Assembly (NCBI RefSeq): GCF_000741175.1
Contig: NZ_JGYS01000007.1
Coordinates: forward strand, 62,001-126,000
Origin: Bifidobacterium callitrichos DSM 23973
Lineage (GTDB): Bacteria; Actinomycetota; Actinomycetes; Actinomycetales; Bifidobacteriaceae
DNA length: 64,000 bases
Direction of reading: 5' to 3'
Below, piece after piece: positions 1-7,585 of the stretch. Within the stretch, counting starts at the first letter, position 1, and every line of letters starts with the position of its first letter. Under the pieces are notes generated by a model. It did no database searches and was not told where the DNA came from. It saw nothing but the letters and a program-made list of their open reading frames with translations. A program made the translations under genes and the position numbers.

Positions 1-109
1 AGGCTCACCGACCAACAAACTCAACAAACAACAAAAGACTTTTGGCTCGGCCGCCACGCCGGGCCAGAACGTGATCCAATCCATCACAACGAAGTAAAGG
101 AAGTAACTC

Positions 110-1627
110 ATGGTTATGGAGAACCCGTTCGAGGGCAAGGAAATCTGGTTCGGCGTCGGCTCGCAGGACCTGTACGGCGAGGAGGCCCTGCGTCAGGTCG
201 CCATCCACTCCGCCGAAATGGTCGACTACCTGAACAACACCGGCAAGATCCCGGCGAAGATCGTCTTGAAGCCCACCCTGAAGTCCTCCGACGGCGTCAA
301 GGAGTTCATGGTCGAGGCGTCCGCCAACCCGAACGTCATCGGCGTGATCACCTGGTGCCACACCTTCTCCCCGGCCAAGATGTGGATCCGCGGCCTCGAA
401 GTGCTGACCAAGCCGCTGCTGCAGCTGGCCACCCAGCACCACAAGGAGATCCCGTGGGAGACCATCGACATGGACTTCATGAACCTGAACCAGGCCGCCC
501 ACGGCGACCGTGAGTTCGGCTACATCGTCTCCCGCCTCGGCATCAAGCGCAAGATCGTCGTCGGCCACTACACCGACCCGGAGGTCGCCGAGAAGGTCGG
601 CACCTGGGCCCGCGCCTGCGCTGGCTGGGACGCCTCCAACAACATGAAGGTCATGCGCTGGGGCGACAACATGCGCAACGTCGCCGTCACCGAGGGCGAC
701 AAGACCGAGGCCGAGCGCGTCTTCGGCGCCTCCATCAACACCTGGGCCGTCAACGAGCTCGTCGCCGCGTACGAGGCCGTCAAGGACGATCAGGTCAAGG
801 AGATCATCGAGGACTACAAGGCCAAGTACGACGTCGACCCGGCCCTGCTCGACGCCAAGTACGACTCCCTGTACATCGCCGCCAAGGAAGAGGCCGCGAT
901 GGTCAACATGATGCGCGCCAACGGCTGCACCGCCGGCGTCGACAACTTCGAGGACCTCGGCGCCCTCCCGCAGCTGCCGGGCGTCGGCCCGCAGCGCTTC
1001 CCGTCCGAGTACGGCTGGGGCTTCTCCGCCGAAGGCGACTGGAAGACCGCCGTCCTCGTGCGCATCGGCGCCGTCATGGGCTACGGCCTTGAGGGTGGCG
1101 CCTCCCTCATGGAGGACTACTCCTACAACTTCACCGAGGGCGATGAGCTCGACATGGGCTCCCACATGCTCGAGGTCTCCCCGTCCATCGGCACCATCGC
1201 CAAGCCGAAGCTCGAGATCCACCCGCTCGGCATCGGCGGCAAGGCCGACCCGGTCCGCCTCGTCTTCTCTGGCAAGCCGAAGAAGGACGCGGTCGTCGTC
1301 TCCATGTCCGACGTGCGCGAGCGCTTCCGCCTGCTCATGGACGTCGTCGACGTCGTCGAGCCGCAGGGCTCCCTCAAGGAGCTTCCGTGCGCCCGCGCCG
1401 TCTGGGAGCCGAAGCCGTCCCTGAAGACCGCCGTCCAGTGCTGGATCACCGCCGGCGGCTCCCACCACACCTGCATGACCACCTCCGTCGGTCGTGAGGC
1501 CTGGGAGGACTTCGCCCGCATCGCCGGCGTCGAGCTCGCCGTCATCGACGAGAACACCACCGCCCGCCAGTTCGAGAAGGAGCTGGAGCTGTCCGAGATG
1601 GTCCACCGTCTCGACAACCGTCACTGA
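110..1627 (+). CDS. araA: L-arabinose isomerase
   Basis: This cytoplasmic enzyme interconverts L-arabinose and L-ribulose, the first step of arabinose catabolism. The 505-residue length is normal for AraA. The N-terminus (EIWFGVGSQDLYGEEAL) and the C-terminal active-site blocks (GASLMEDYSYNF, then GSHHTCMTT near residues 447-455) are typical of the family and supply the conserved Glu and His metal ligands. The start at 110 follows AAGGAAG at about 95-101; a second in-frame ATG lies at 116. In related genomes araA ends an araB-araD-araA run, so the missing partners would lie left of the window. A strong terminator follows directly. Confidence 0.97.
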   Translation: MVMENPFEGKEIWFGVGSQDLYGEEALRQVAIHSAEMVDYLNNTGKIPAKIVLKPTLKSSDGVKEFMVEASANPNVIGVITWCHTFSPAKMWIRGLEVLTKPLLQLATQHHKEIPWETIDMDFMNLNQAAHGDREFGYIVSRLGIKRKIVVGHYTDPEVAEKVGTWARACAGWDASNNMKVMRWGDNMRNVAVTEGDKTEAERVFGASINTWAVNELVAAYEAVKDDQVKEIIEDYKAKYDVDPALLDAKYDSLYIAAKEEAAMVNMMRANGCTAGVDNFEDLGALPQLPGVGPQRFPSEYGWGFSAEGDWKTAVLVRIGAVMGYGLEGGASLMEDYSYNFTEGDELDMGSHMLEVSPSIGTIAKPKLEIHPLGIGGKADPVRLVFSGKPKKDAVVVSMSDVRERFRLLMDVVDVVEPQGSLKELPCARAVWEPKPSLKTAVQCWITAGGSHHTCMTTSVGREAWEDFARIAGVELAVIDENTTARQFEKELELSEMVHRLDNRH

Positions 1628-1649
1628 TCGGCTGACCTGTTAGTAACCA

Positions 1650-1698
1650 CGTGAAGGGCCCGATTCCCCATTAGGGGAGTCGGGCCCTTCACGGTTTT
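1650..1698 (+). terminator. Rho-independent terminator of araA
   Basis: A near-perfect stem pairs CGTGAAGGGCCCGA (from 1650) with TCGGGCCCTTCACG (to 1693) around a short ATTAG loop and is followed by GTTTT. It starts 23 bases after the araA stop. Confidence 0.9.
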
Positions 1699-1772
1699 GC
1701 GAGCGGTTCCTGTCCTTCCTGTCCGTCGTCTCTCGGTGGCACATGGTTCGGCGAGCCATGACGGAATAGAAA

Positions 1773-2003
1773 TGACGAAAATATCTCGCTCATGGATGCT
1801 CAGCGAGAGATATTCGTCACCTGATGACAATCGTCTCTCGCTGATACCCCTTTCCGCGAGCCGTTTCCGACATTGTGGATAGGAAACCTCTCGTTAAGAA
1901 GCTATGAGTGAGAGGTTTTATTCCCGTGACGGCATCTACCTCCCGCAAAGCACCAAACGTGCGAGAGATTCCAGTCATAAGATACCAACGATCTCTCTCT
2001 CGC
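1773..2003. repeat. Cluster of imperfect hairpins with TCTCGC/GCGAGA arms
   Basis: The 390-base gap between convergent araA and the histidine kinase gene holds no gene. It holds several imperfect inverted repeats built on the same core: TGACGAA..TCTCGCT (1773-1790) with AGCGAGA..TTCGTCA (1802-1819); AACCTCTC (about 1885-1892) with GAGAGGTT (1910-1917); and GCGAGAGAT (1961-1969) with ATCTCTCTCTCGC (1991-2003). They may act as two-way terminators or be a degenerate repeat element. Confidence 0.6.
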
Positions 2004-2016
2004 GGGATCATCCCGC
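2002..2016 (-). terminator. Short hairpin at the end of the histidine kinase gene
   Basis: GCGGGATCATCCCGC is a perfect small palindrome directly after the kinase stop codon on the minus strand. It lacks a clear U-tract, so termination is likely but not certain. Confidence 0.4.
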
Positions 2017-2017
2017 G

Positions 2018-3487
2018 TCAGACTAACGGCAGGACGAGTAGACCGGTCCAGAGGCCGTCGGCGAGGGAGGCCTCGAACTCGCCGCCGAGTCGCAGCGCGC
2101 TCTGCCGGCAGCGAAGTAGTCCGGTTCCGGCGGATAGCCCGGTGCCATCGGACAGGTCGGTATCATCGACGGCGTTGGAAGCGGACAGCGTCGCTCGTCC
2201 ATTGTCGATCGTCAGTGCGATGCAGTACGCGCCGGATGGATTCGCATACTTCATCATGTTGCCGACGATCTCCCGCAATACGGACAGCAATGCCTCCCGG
2301 CAATCCTCCGAGCACTCGACCGATGAAGCGCCGGCAATCAGAAACTCGCCTTCCAACCCGATGCCGCGTAGCTGGGCGCGATATCCCTCCGTCAGAGACT
2401 CCAGTTCCTCATGGGTCAGGGAGGCCAGGGAGATCGGGGAAGTCGGAGAGGACGGACTCCCGACTTGCGTTGTGAGGGAATCGCGGAAACGGCTGATGCT
2501 TCGGATGCTGAATCCGGCCGGCGCATGCCTCCTCTCGTCATCTCCTCCATGGAATGACGAGATGGACGTCGAGCTCCTGCCGGATGCCGTATCGACGGCG
2601 GGCTCCGTCAACCGATCCAGTCCCGCGATCAGCCTGCGTACCTTGACCAGCGACTCTTCAGTGGTCCGTTCGATAAGCGTGACAAGCTGATCGTCGTCAA
2701 GCGATAGGGCTCGCGGCTCGTACTCGGGATCTGCCGAACCTTCCATCTTCGTGGCGGTGACCTCTTCCGACGCCGATCGTGCTTGCCGCGCGAGCAGCAG
2801 AATCGTCGTCAGATCGTTCGCCACCGAATGATGCAGCTGCTCGGCCAGACGCTGATCGCCCAGTCGCCGTAGCAGCATCGCCCGCTCGCGACGTTCCTGT
2901 TCGCGCTGCTCCTGACCGTGCATCGACGACCCGATCCACAGCGCTACCATCAGCAATGCCGCCGTCGCGCACACCGTGGCGAGCACCGTCGTATCCCACG
3001 GATACAGCCATATGCGCGCCGCCGCCGCGATTTCGGCGATCACCGACGCGAGCAGCGACGGGCCGGTGCGCAGGTACGCCATCACCGTCACCGCCATGAG
3101 CAACGGGAACAGGATCGAGAACGCCACAGCCTGAGGCATGACGCATCGGGCGGTCCACAACACGACGATCGCCCACCCGCCGAGTCGCGGCGTCAACGCC
3201 ATCAGCAGACATGCCGTGACCGTTAGCAGAGCGAACGCGACGGCCGCGTCCCCGTTCCCGGCTTCGCCCCGCATCATCAGATACGTCGTTTCGACCGCTA
3301 CCGGCAGCGACGAACAGGCGAGCAGCACCCGCGTACGCCAGTCCGCGAGCAATGCCCCGAGCGGCATGACGGCCAGAGAGGAATCGACCGATACGGATTG
3401 CTCGTTGACGGATTGTCGTGCGTGATGATCGCGATCAGGTCGGGACGACGATTCCGATGAGGATATCCGTGATGATTGCCTCCGCAT
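2018..3487 (-). CDS. Two-component sensor histidine kinase (HisKA_3 type)
   Basis: This is a membrane sensor kinase partnered with the LuxR-type regulator upstream. About five hydrophobic segments fill the N-terminal ~190 residues. The dimerisation helix has QLHHSVANDL with the likely phospho-acceptor His at about 219; the usual Asp/Glu after it is a second His. The C-terminal ATPase domain shows an N-box (REIVGNMMKYA) and a degenerate G-box (GTGLLRCRQSALRLGG). Between them lies an unusually long Ser-rich insert of roughly 75 residues. The start at 3487 is preferred because GAGGGCGG precedes it and it follows the regulator's stop; a GTG at 3523 would overlap that gene by 25 bases. The signal sensed is unknown. 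Confidence 0.85.
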   Translation of the reverse strand: MRRQSSRISSSESSSRPDRDHHARQSVNEQSVSVDSSLAVMPLGALLADWRTRVLLACSSLPVAVETTYLMMRGEAGNGDAAVAFALLTVTACLLMALTPRLGGWAIVVLWTARCVMPQAVAFSILFPLLMAVTVMAYLRTGPSLLASVIAEIAAAARIWLYPWDTTVLATVCATAALLMVALWIGSSMHGQEQREQERRERAMLLRRLGDQRLAEQLHHSVANDLTTILLLARQARSASEEVTATKMEGSADPEYEPRALSLDDDQLVTLIERTTEESLVKVRRLIAGLDRLTEPAVDTASGRSSTSISSFHGGDDERRHAPAGFSIRSISRFRDSLTTQVGSPSSPTSPISLASLTHEELESLTEGYRAQLRGIGLEGEFLIAGASSVECSEDCREALLSVLREIVGNMMKYANPSGAYCIALTIDNGRATLSASNAVDDTDLSDGTGLSAGTGLLRCRQSALRLGGEFEASLADGLWTGLLVLPLV

Positions 3488-3498
3488 GATCACCGCCC

Positions 3499-4185
3499 TC
3501 ACATTCTCAAGTATCGACGGCACAGTGCCACCGCCTCGTTGCGATCGCGCGCATGCAGCTTCTCGCGGACGCGTGCGACCTGCGCGAAGACCGTGCCCTT
3601 GGAGATGCCGAGCGCGTCCGCGACCTGCTCGGTGGAATGCCCGTCCGCATACAGTCGCATGATGTCGGTCTGCTGGCGCGACAACGCGAACGACCGTTCA
3701 GGTTCCGGCTCGGGATCAGACGGTTCTGATGGAATAGTGATGCCGACGACGGCATCCGCATCGGTGAATGGGCGAGGGTCTCCTGCGGGTGCCGCATCGC
3801 GAATGGCTCGCGCGATGCCGGCTATGTCGTCCTTGCTGATGACCTGCCGTGCACCGGCGGCCATCGCGGCGTCACAATACACATCCGGATCGTAGGCGGT
3901 CACGCCGATCATCGTCATGGACGGCGTCCAGCGGCGTACGGTGCGGCACACGTCCACGCCGGTCATGTCGGCGAGCGCCATGTCGACGAGCAGCACGTCG
4001 GGACGATCATCGGCGCGGATGCAGCGTTGGATCGCGGCCGCGCCCAGCTGCGCGGTCCAACGGATCGTGAATCCTTCGCGTGTGAGCAACGCGGACAGTG
4101 CCATCAGCGCCATACGATCGTTGTCGACGATGGCGATGACGATTCGTTGTCGTCCCTTGCCGTGAGATGCGCTGCTTCGATCCAT
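3499..4185 (-). CDS. LuxR/NarL-family response regulator
   Basis: A DNA-binding regulator with an N-terminal receiver domain and a C-terminal LuxR helix-turn-helix. The receiver has the acidic pocket (IVDND, D21 and D23), the phospho-acceptor D68 in LLVDMALADMTG and the conserved Lys in VISKDD near 119. The HTH is visible at LSRQQTDIMRLYADGHSTEQ followed by VADALGISKGTVFAQV. The gene precedes the kinase in the same leftward operon, with a gap of about 11 bases, so the two form a cognate pair. The divergent gene at 4338 is the nearest candidate target. Total length of 228 residues is normal. Confidence 0.92.
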   Translation of the reverse strand: MDRSSASHGKGRQRIVIAIVDNDRMALMALSALLTREGFTIRWTAQLGAAAIQRCIRADDRPDVLLVDMALADMTGVDVCRTVRRWTPSMTMIGVTAYDPDVYCDAAMAAGARQVISKDDIAGIARAIRDAAPAGDPRPFTDADAVVGITIPSEPSDPEPEPERSFALSRQQTDIMRLYADGHSTEQVADALGISKGTVFAQVARVREKLHARDRNEAVALCRRYLRM

Positions 4186-4337
4186 GACCCAAGTCTACGG
4201 CCGGTGACACGCCGCCCGATAGCCCATGTCATTCGGTGCATGTCGTCTGCTGTCCGGCGGCGGCCGGGAACGCATAGGCTTGAATCATCGGTGTAGGGAT
4301 CTGGTCCTTACGAAAGATCACACGAAAGGAGGTCGTG

Positions 4338-5123
4338 ATGAACAAGGACGTTATGACGGGAAGGATGACGGATCGGCTGTCTGCGCGGCCCACATGGTGG
4401 TGGCTGCTCGCCGCGTTCCTCACGTTCGCGGTGATTGTCACCGGCGCGTTCGTCTGGCAGCGCGCAACGCGTATGACCTCGCAGCGGATCTACGATGAAC
4501 TGTCCGCGCTCGACCAATCCGTCACCGTCAGCCAGCTGAAGGACAGAGGGTACGTGTATGGCGGTCGGGCCGAATACGGCTGGCGTGCATACTCCGCCGA
4601 TCCGGGGGAGGACTCGTCGTATCCATGGTATGTTCTCGGCGGGCCCGAGGATGAGCGGATCTCCAAGTTTGTCGCGGATGTGCGAGCCGGCCGCGAATCC
4701 ATTCTGCGCCTGTATGTCGAGGGCGTCGGACCGTATCGTTCAGCGCAGGATGGCGCTGATGCGGGGAACGTCGATTCCACGGGCGTATCGGTGCGGGTCC
4801 TGTGGTTCGATCCCAACATCGACGCGACGTGGGCCGAGAGTCCCAATAGCTCCCGGCATGTCGTCATCCACCATGACGGCAAGGGGCAGATCCGCGAATG
4901 GTGGTGGCGTTCCGGTGACGTCGTCACCGCCGACAAGCGGTTCGCGCGCAGCATCGCCCGCGAGGATTCGTTCGACGGGACATATGTGTTGAAGCATCGC
5001 CCGCCCGTGCCTGAGGAGGACGCGGCCGGTGCCGCCCGCGGCGGCAAGGAGGTCGGCAATGCCTCCGGCGGGCGATCGAAGGTGATCATGCCGTACGACG
5101 AGGTGTTCTACTCCGCAGGCTGA
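4338..5123 (+). CDS. Membrane-anchored protein of unknown function
   Basis: I do not recognise this protein. It has a short basic N-terminus, one strong transmembrane helix at about residues 20-43 (WWWLLAAFLTFAVIVTGAFV) and an extracytoplasmic domain of roughly 215 residues rich in Trp, Asp and Arg. There is no lipobox and no cell-wall sorting motif. A consensus AAAGGAGG at 4325-4332 sits five bases before ATG 4338; the GTG at 4335 is too close to it. The gene is divergent from the two-component system and could be its target or signal partner, which is inference from position only. The Gly/Ala-rich C-terminal stretch (about 230-250) looks disordered. Confidence 0.8.
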   Translation: MNKDVMTGRMTDRLSARPTWWWLLAAFLTFAVIVTGAFVWQRATRMTSQRIYDELSALDQSVTVSQLKDRGYVYGGRAEYGWRAYSADPGEDSSYPWYVLGGPEDERISKFVADVRAGRESILRLYVEGVGPYRSAQDGADAGNVDSTGVSVRVLWFDPNIDATWAESPNSSRHVVIHHDGKGQIREWWWRSGDVVTADKRFARSIAREDSFDGTYVLKHRPPVPEEDAAGAARGGKEVGNASGGRSKVIMPYDEVFYSAG

Positions 5124-5136
5124 TCCGAGGTTATGT

Positions 5137-5175
5137 GATAGGGGCGGGGCATCGTTGCGTTGTCTCACCCCTATC
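5137..5175. terminator. Bidirectional terminator-like hairpin
   Basis: GATAGGGG (5137-5144) pairs with CCCCTATC (5168-5175) between two convergent genes. There is no long U-tract on either side, so the call rests on position and stem. Confidence 0.5.
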
Positions 5176-5204
5176 CGTGCGGCTATTGCTGTGCTCCGGC
5201 GCGC

Positions 5205-7028
5205 TCAGCGCTTGCCGGCGTAGAGGTCGTGTTCGATGACGTCGGCGAAGACGCGGTTGACGGCCGGGCGCACCACCTTGAGCGAGGGGGTCAGGCACTT
5301 GTTCTCCTGCGTCAGCTGCGTGTCGAGGACCACGAACTTGCGCACGGACTCGGCGCGCGAGACCGTCGCGTTGGCCTTGTCGACGTAACGCTGGATCTCG
5401 TCGTGGACGGCGGCGTTGGTCGCGAGGCGGTCGATCGGCGTGTCGATCGACAGGCCGTGGGCGGGCAGCCACAGGGCCAGCGCCTCCGGGTCGAGCGTCA
5501 CCAGCGCGCCGATGAACGGGCGCTGGTCGCCGACCACCACCGCATGCTCGACGATCGGGCACTTGGCGATCTCCTCCTCCAGTGGGATTGGGGAGACGTT
5601 CTTGCCGCCGGCCGTGATGATGATGTCCTTCTTGCGGCCGGTGATCGCGATGCGACCCTCGTCGTCGATCGACGCGAGGTCGCCGGTCTTGAGCCATCCG
5701 TCGGCGGTGAACGCCTCGGCGGTCTTGTCGGGCAGGTTGTGGTAGCCGCGGAACACGTTCGGTCCCTTGACCTGCAGCTCGCCGTCCTCGGCGATGCGCA
5801 CCGAGGAGCCGGGCGCGGGCTGGCCGACCGTGCCGATCACGTTGTCGCTTACACGCGTGGCGGCGAACGGCGCGGCCGTCTCGGTCATGCCGTAGCCCTG
5901 GATCATCGGCAGGCCGATGCCGTTGTAGAAATGCGCGAGGTCGAGCGAAAGCGGCGCGCCGCCGCACGCCACGTACTTGATCTTCGGGCCCAGCGCGCCG
6001 CGCACTGTGCGGTAGACGAGCGCCTCGTAGCGGGCGTGGTCGGCGATCTCGCGCAGCGTGTGCTTCTCGCCCGCCTGCTCCTCGCGGCTCCACGCGATCG
6101 CCGCGTCCGCCGCCTTGAGGAACAGGCGACCCTTCCAGCCGGCGCCCGCCTTGTGCGAGGCCGCGTTGTACACCTTCTCGAACACGCGTGGCACGCCCAG
6201 TAGATACGTCGGCTCGAACGAGCGCAGATCCGGCAGCAGCGACTTCGTGTCCGGCAGGTAGCCGACCACGCCGTCGTCGGAGGCGATCGACGCGTACTGG
6301 ATGAATCGGGCGAAGCAGTGGGCCAGCGGTAGGAACAGCAGCAGTCGCGGATGATCGTCGAGGATCATCTCGTGCAGCGCCTCGCTTGCGGCGAGCGTGA
6401 TCGACACGAAGTTGCGGTGCGTGAGTTCCACGCCCTTCGGCGCGCCCGTCGAACCGGACGTGTAGACGATCGTCGCGAGGTCGTCGATCCCGACCGACTT
6501 GACGCGCTCGTCCAGCTCCTCGTCCGACACGGTGACGCCGAGACCCTCCAGCGCGCCCAGCGCGTTGCCCTCGATCATGAGGATCTGCTTCAGGGCCGGG
6601 CAGTGGTCCTTGACCGAGTCGAGACGATCGAAGCGCTCGCGGTCGTCGGCGAAGGCGAGCTTCACATCGGAGTCGTTCATGATGCGTTCGGCCTGTGCGG
6701 CGGAGTCGGTGTCGTAGATCGGCACGCTGACCGCCCCGATCGCGGCGATCGCGAAGTCGAGCACGCCCCATTCGAGGCGGGTCGAGGAGAAGATCGTCAC
6801 GGCATCGCCCTTGCCGATGCCCAGGGCGATCAGGCCGCGCGCCGCGGAGACGACCATGCGGTGGAACTCGCCGGTGGTGACGTTCTGCCAGCGGCCGGGG
6901 CCGAGCTTCTTCTCGGCGATGACCGTGTCCTCGCCGGTGCGCTCGAGTCGCGCGGTGAGTAGGGAGTAGATGGTCTGGTCGTCCTTGAGCTCGATCGACG
7001 AGCCGGGGGTGGTGTATTCGGTGAGCAT
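5205..7028 (-). CDS. Long-chain fatty-acid-CoA ligase (FadD15-like)
   Basis: An AMP-forming acyl-CoA synthetase that activates long-chain fatty acids in the cytoplasm or at the membrane face. The P-loop-like motif TIVYTSGSTGAPKGVELTH, the GYGMTETAA motif and the TGDLASIDDEGRIAITGRKK hinge region with the following Lys are all present. With the start at ATG 7028 (GGAACGTGGA just upstream) the protein is 607 residues, close to actinobacterial FadD15 proteins. The open frame extends 339 bases further upstream, but that part is low-complexity and reads like untranslated leader. It is a single-gene unit, convergent with the 4338 gene. Actinobacteria use such enzymes in lipid recycling; its physiological substrate here cannot be read from the sequence. 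Confidence 0.9.
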   Translation of the reverse strand: MLTEYTTPGSSIELKDDQTIYSLLTARLERTGEDTVIAEKKLGPGRWQNVTTGEFHRMVVSAARGLIALGIGKGDAVTIFSSTRLEWGVLDFAIAAIGAVSVPIYDTDSAAQAERIMNDSDVKLAFADDRERFDRLDSVKDHCPALKQILMIEGNALGALEGLGVTVSDEELDERVKSVGIDDLATIVYTSGSTGAPKGVELTHRNFVSITLAASEALHEMILDDHPRLLLFLPLAHCFARFIQYASIASDDGVVGYLPDTKSLLPDLRSFEPTYLLGVPRVFEKVYNAASHKAGAGWKGRLFLKAADAAIAWSREEQAGEKHTLREIADHARYEALVYRTVRGALGPKIKYVACGGAPLSLDLAHFYNGIGLPMIQGYGMTETAAPFAATRVSDNVIGTVGQPAPGSSVRIAEDGELQVKGPNVFRGYHNLPDKTAEAFTADGWLKTGDLASIDDEGRIAITGRKKDIIITAGGKNVSPIPLEEEIAKCPIVEHAVVVGDQRPFIGALVTLDPEALALWLPAHGLSIDTPIDRLATNAAVHDEIQRYVDKANATVSRAESVRKFVVLDTQLTQENKCLTPSLKVVRPAVNRVFADVIEHDLYAGKR

Positions 7029-7218
7029 TCCACGTTCCTTACGTACGTACGTTTCGGCGGCGGGGAGGGCCTGCCGCGCGTCGCCGTACGTCATCATGCG
7101 CGTTGACGCTCCCCGCCATGTTGTCAACGAGGTTACGCGCCCGTAGGTTGCGCCGTATTGTGCGCAATGCCACAACATGCGATGCCGCTTTTGTGCGAAG
7201 CCACAACTGTGCGGGTCC

Positions 7219-7287
7219 AGCCGGGGCCGGCGGCGTGCGATTGTGCCGCCGTCCGATCGGCGGGCCGATTCAAGCCGGGGCCGGCGG
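7219..7287. repeat. 15-base direct repeat in the divergent promoter region
   Basis: AGCCGGGGCCGGCGG occurs at 7219-7233 and again at 7273-7287, 54 bases apart. The rest of the 557-base gap (7029-7585) contains TTGTGCG-rich sequence and, near 7469-7533, operator-like palindromes. No gene was seen in it. Confidence 0.6.
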
Positions 7288-7468
7288 ATCGGATCGGGAA
7301 TGCGATGCTCGTGCGAGCATGGGCTCGTGGCCTGCGGGGTCCGTGGGTCCCGGGCGTCAGTCCGCATGTTCCCCTCGTATAACAGTTTGGCAACAGTTTG
7401 TTCAAGAGGTCTCTTTTGGGCCTGTGAATGGCGGACCGCATACTATCATGTCATTTCGGCGATTGTAT

Positions 7469-7480
7469 GTTAGCGTTAAC
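7469..7480. promoter_or_regulatory. LacI-family operator-like palindrome
   Basis: GTTAGCGTTAAC is a near-palindrome with the central CG typical of LacI/GalR-family operators. It lies 106 bases upstream of the sugar MFS start, so repression of that gene by a sugar-responsive LacI protein is plausible. The regulator cannot be assigned. Confidence 0.5.
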
Positions 7481-7523
7481 GACCTCGAGTTTGCTTGAAG
7501 ACTTGAAGAAACGGCCACGCAGG

Positions 7524-7533
7524 GAAAGCGCTT
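7524..7533. promoter_or_regulatory. Second operator-like site (GAAAGCGCTT)
   Basis: GAAAGCGCTT, within GGGAAAGCGCTTACAG, has a palindromic AAGCGCTT core resembling LacI/CcpA-type sites. It lies about 52 bases upstream of the MFS start codon, downstream of the GTTAGCGTTAAC site. Confidence 0.4.
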
Positions 7534-7585
7534 ACAGTCGCACAGCAAGCAGAGGAAGAACCAAGTAGTACGTAAGGACGTTGCC

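Noticed and set aside
5..1624. Long open frame (539 codons) antisense to araA
   Set aside because: It is a shadow of the high-GC araA gene. The translation is Gly/Val/Asp/Leu-repetitive with no domain, and no ribosome site precedes it.
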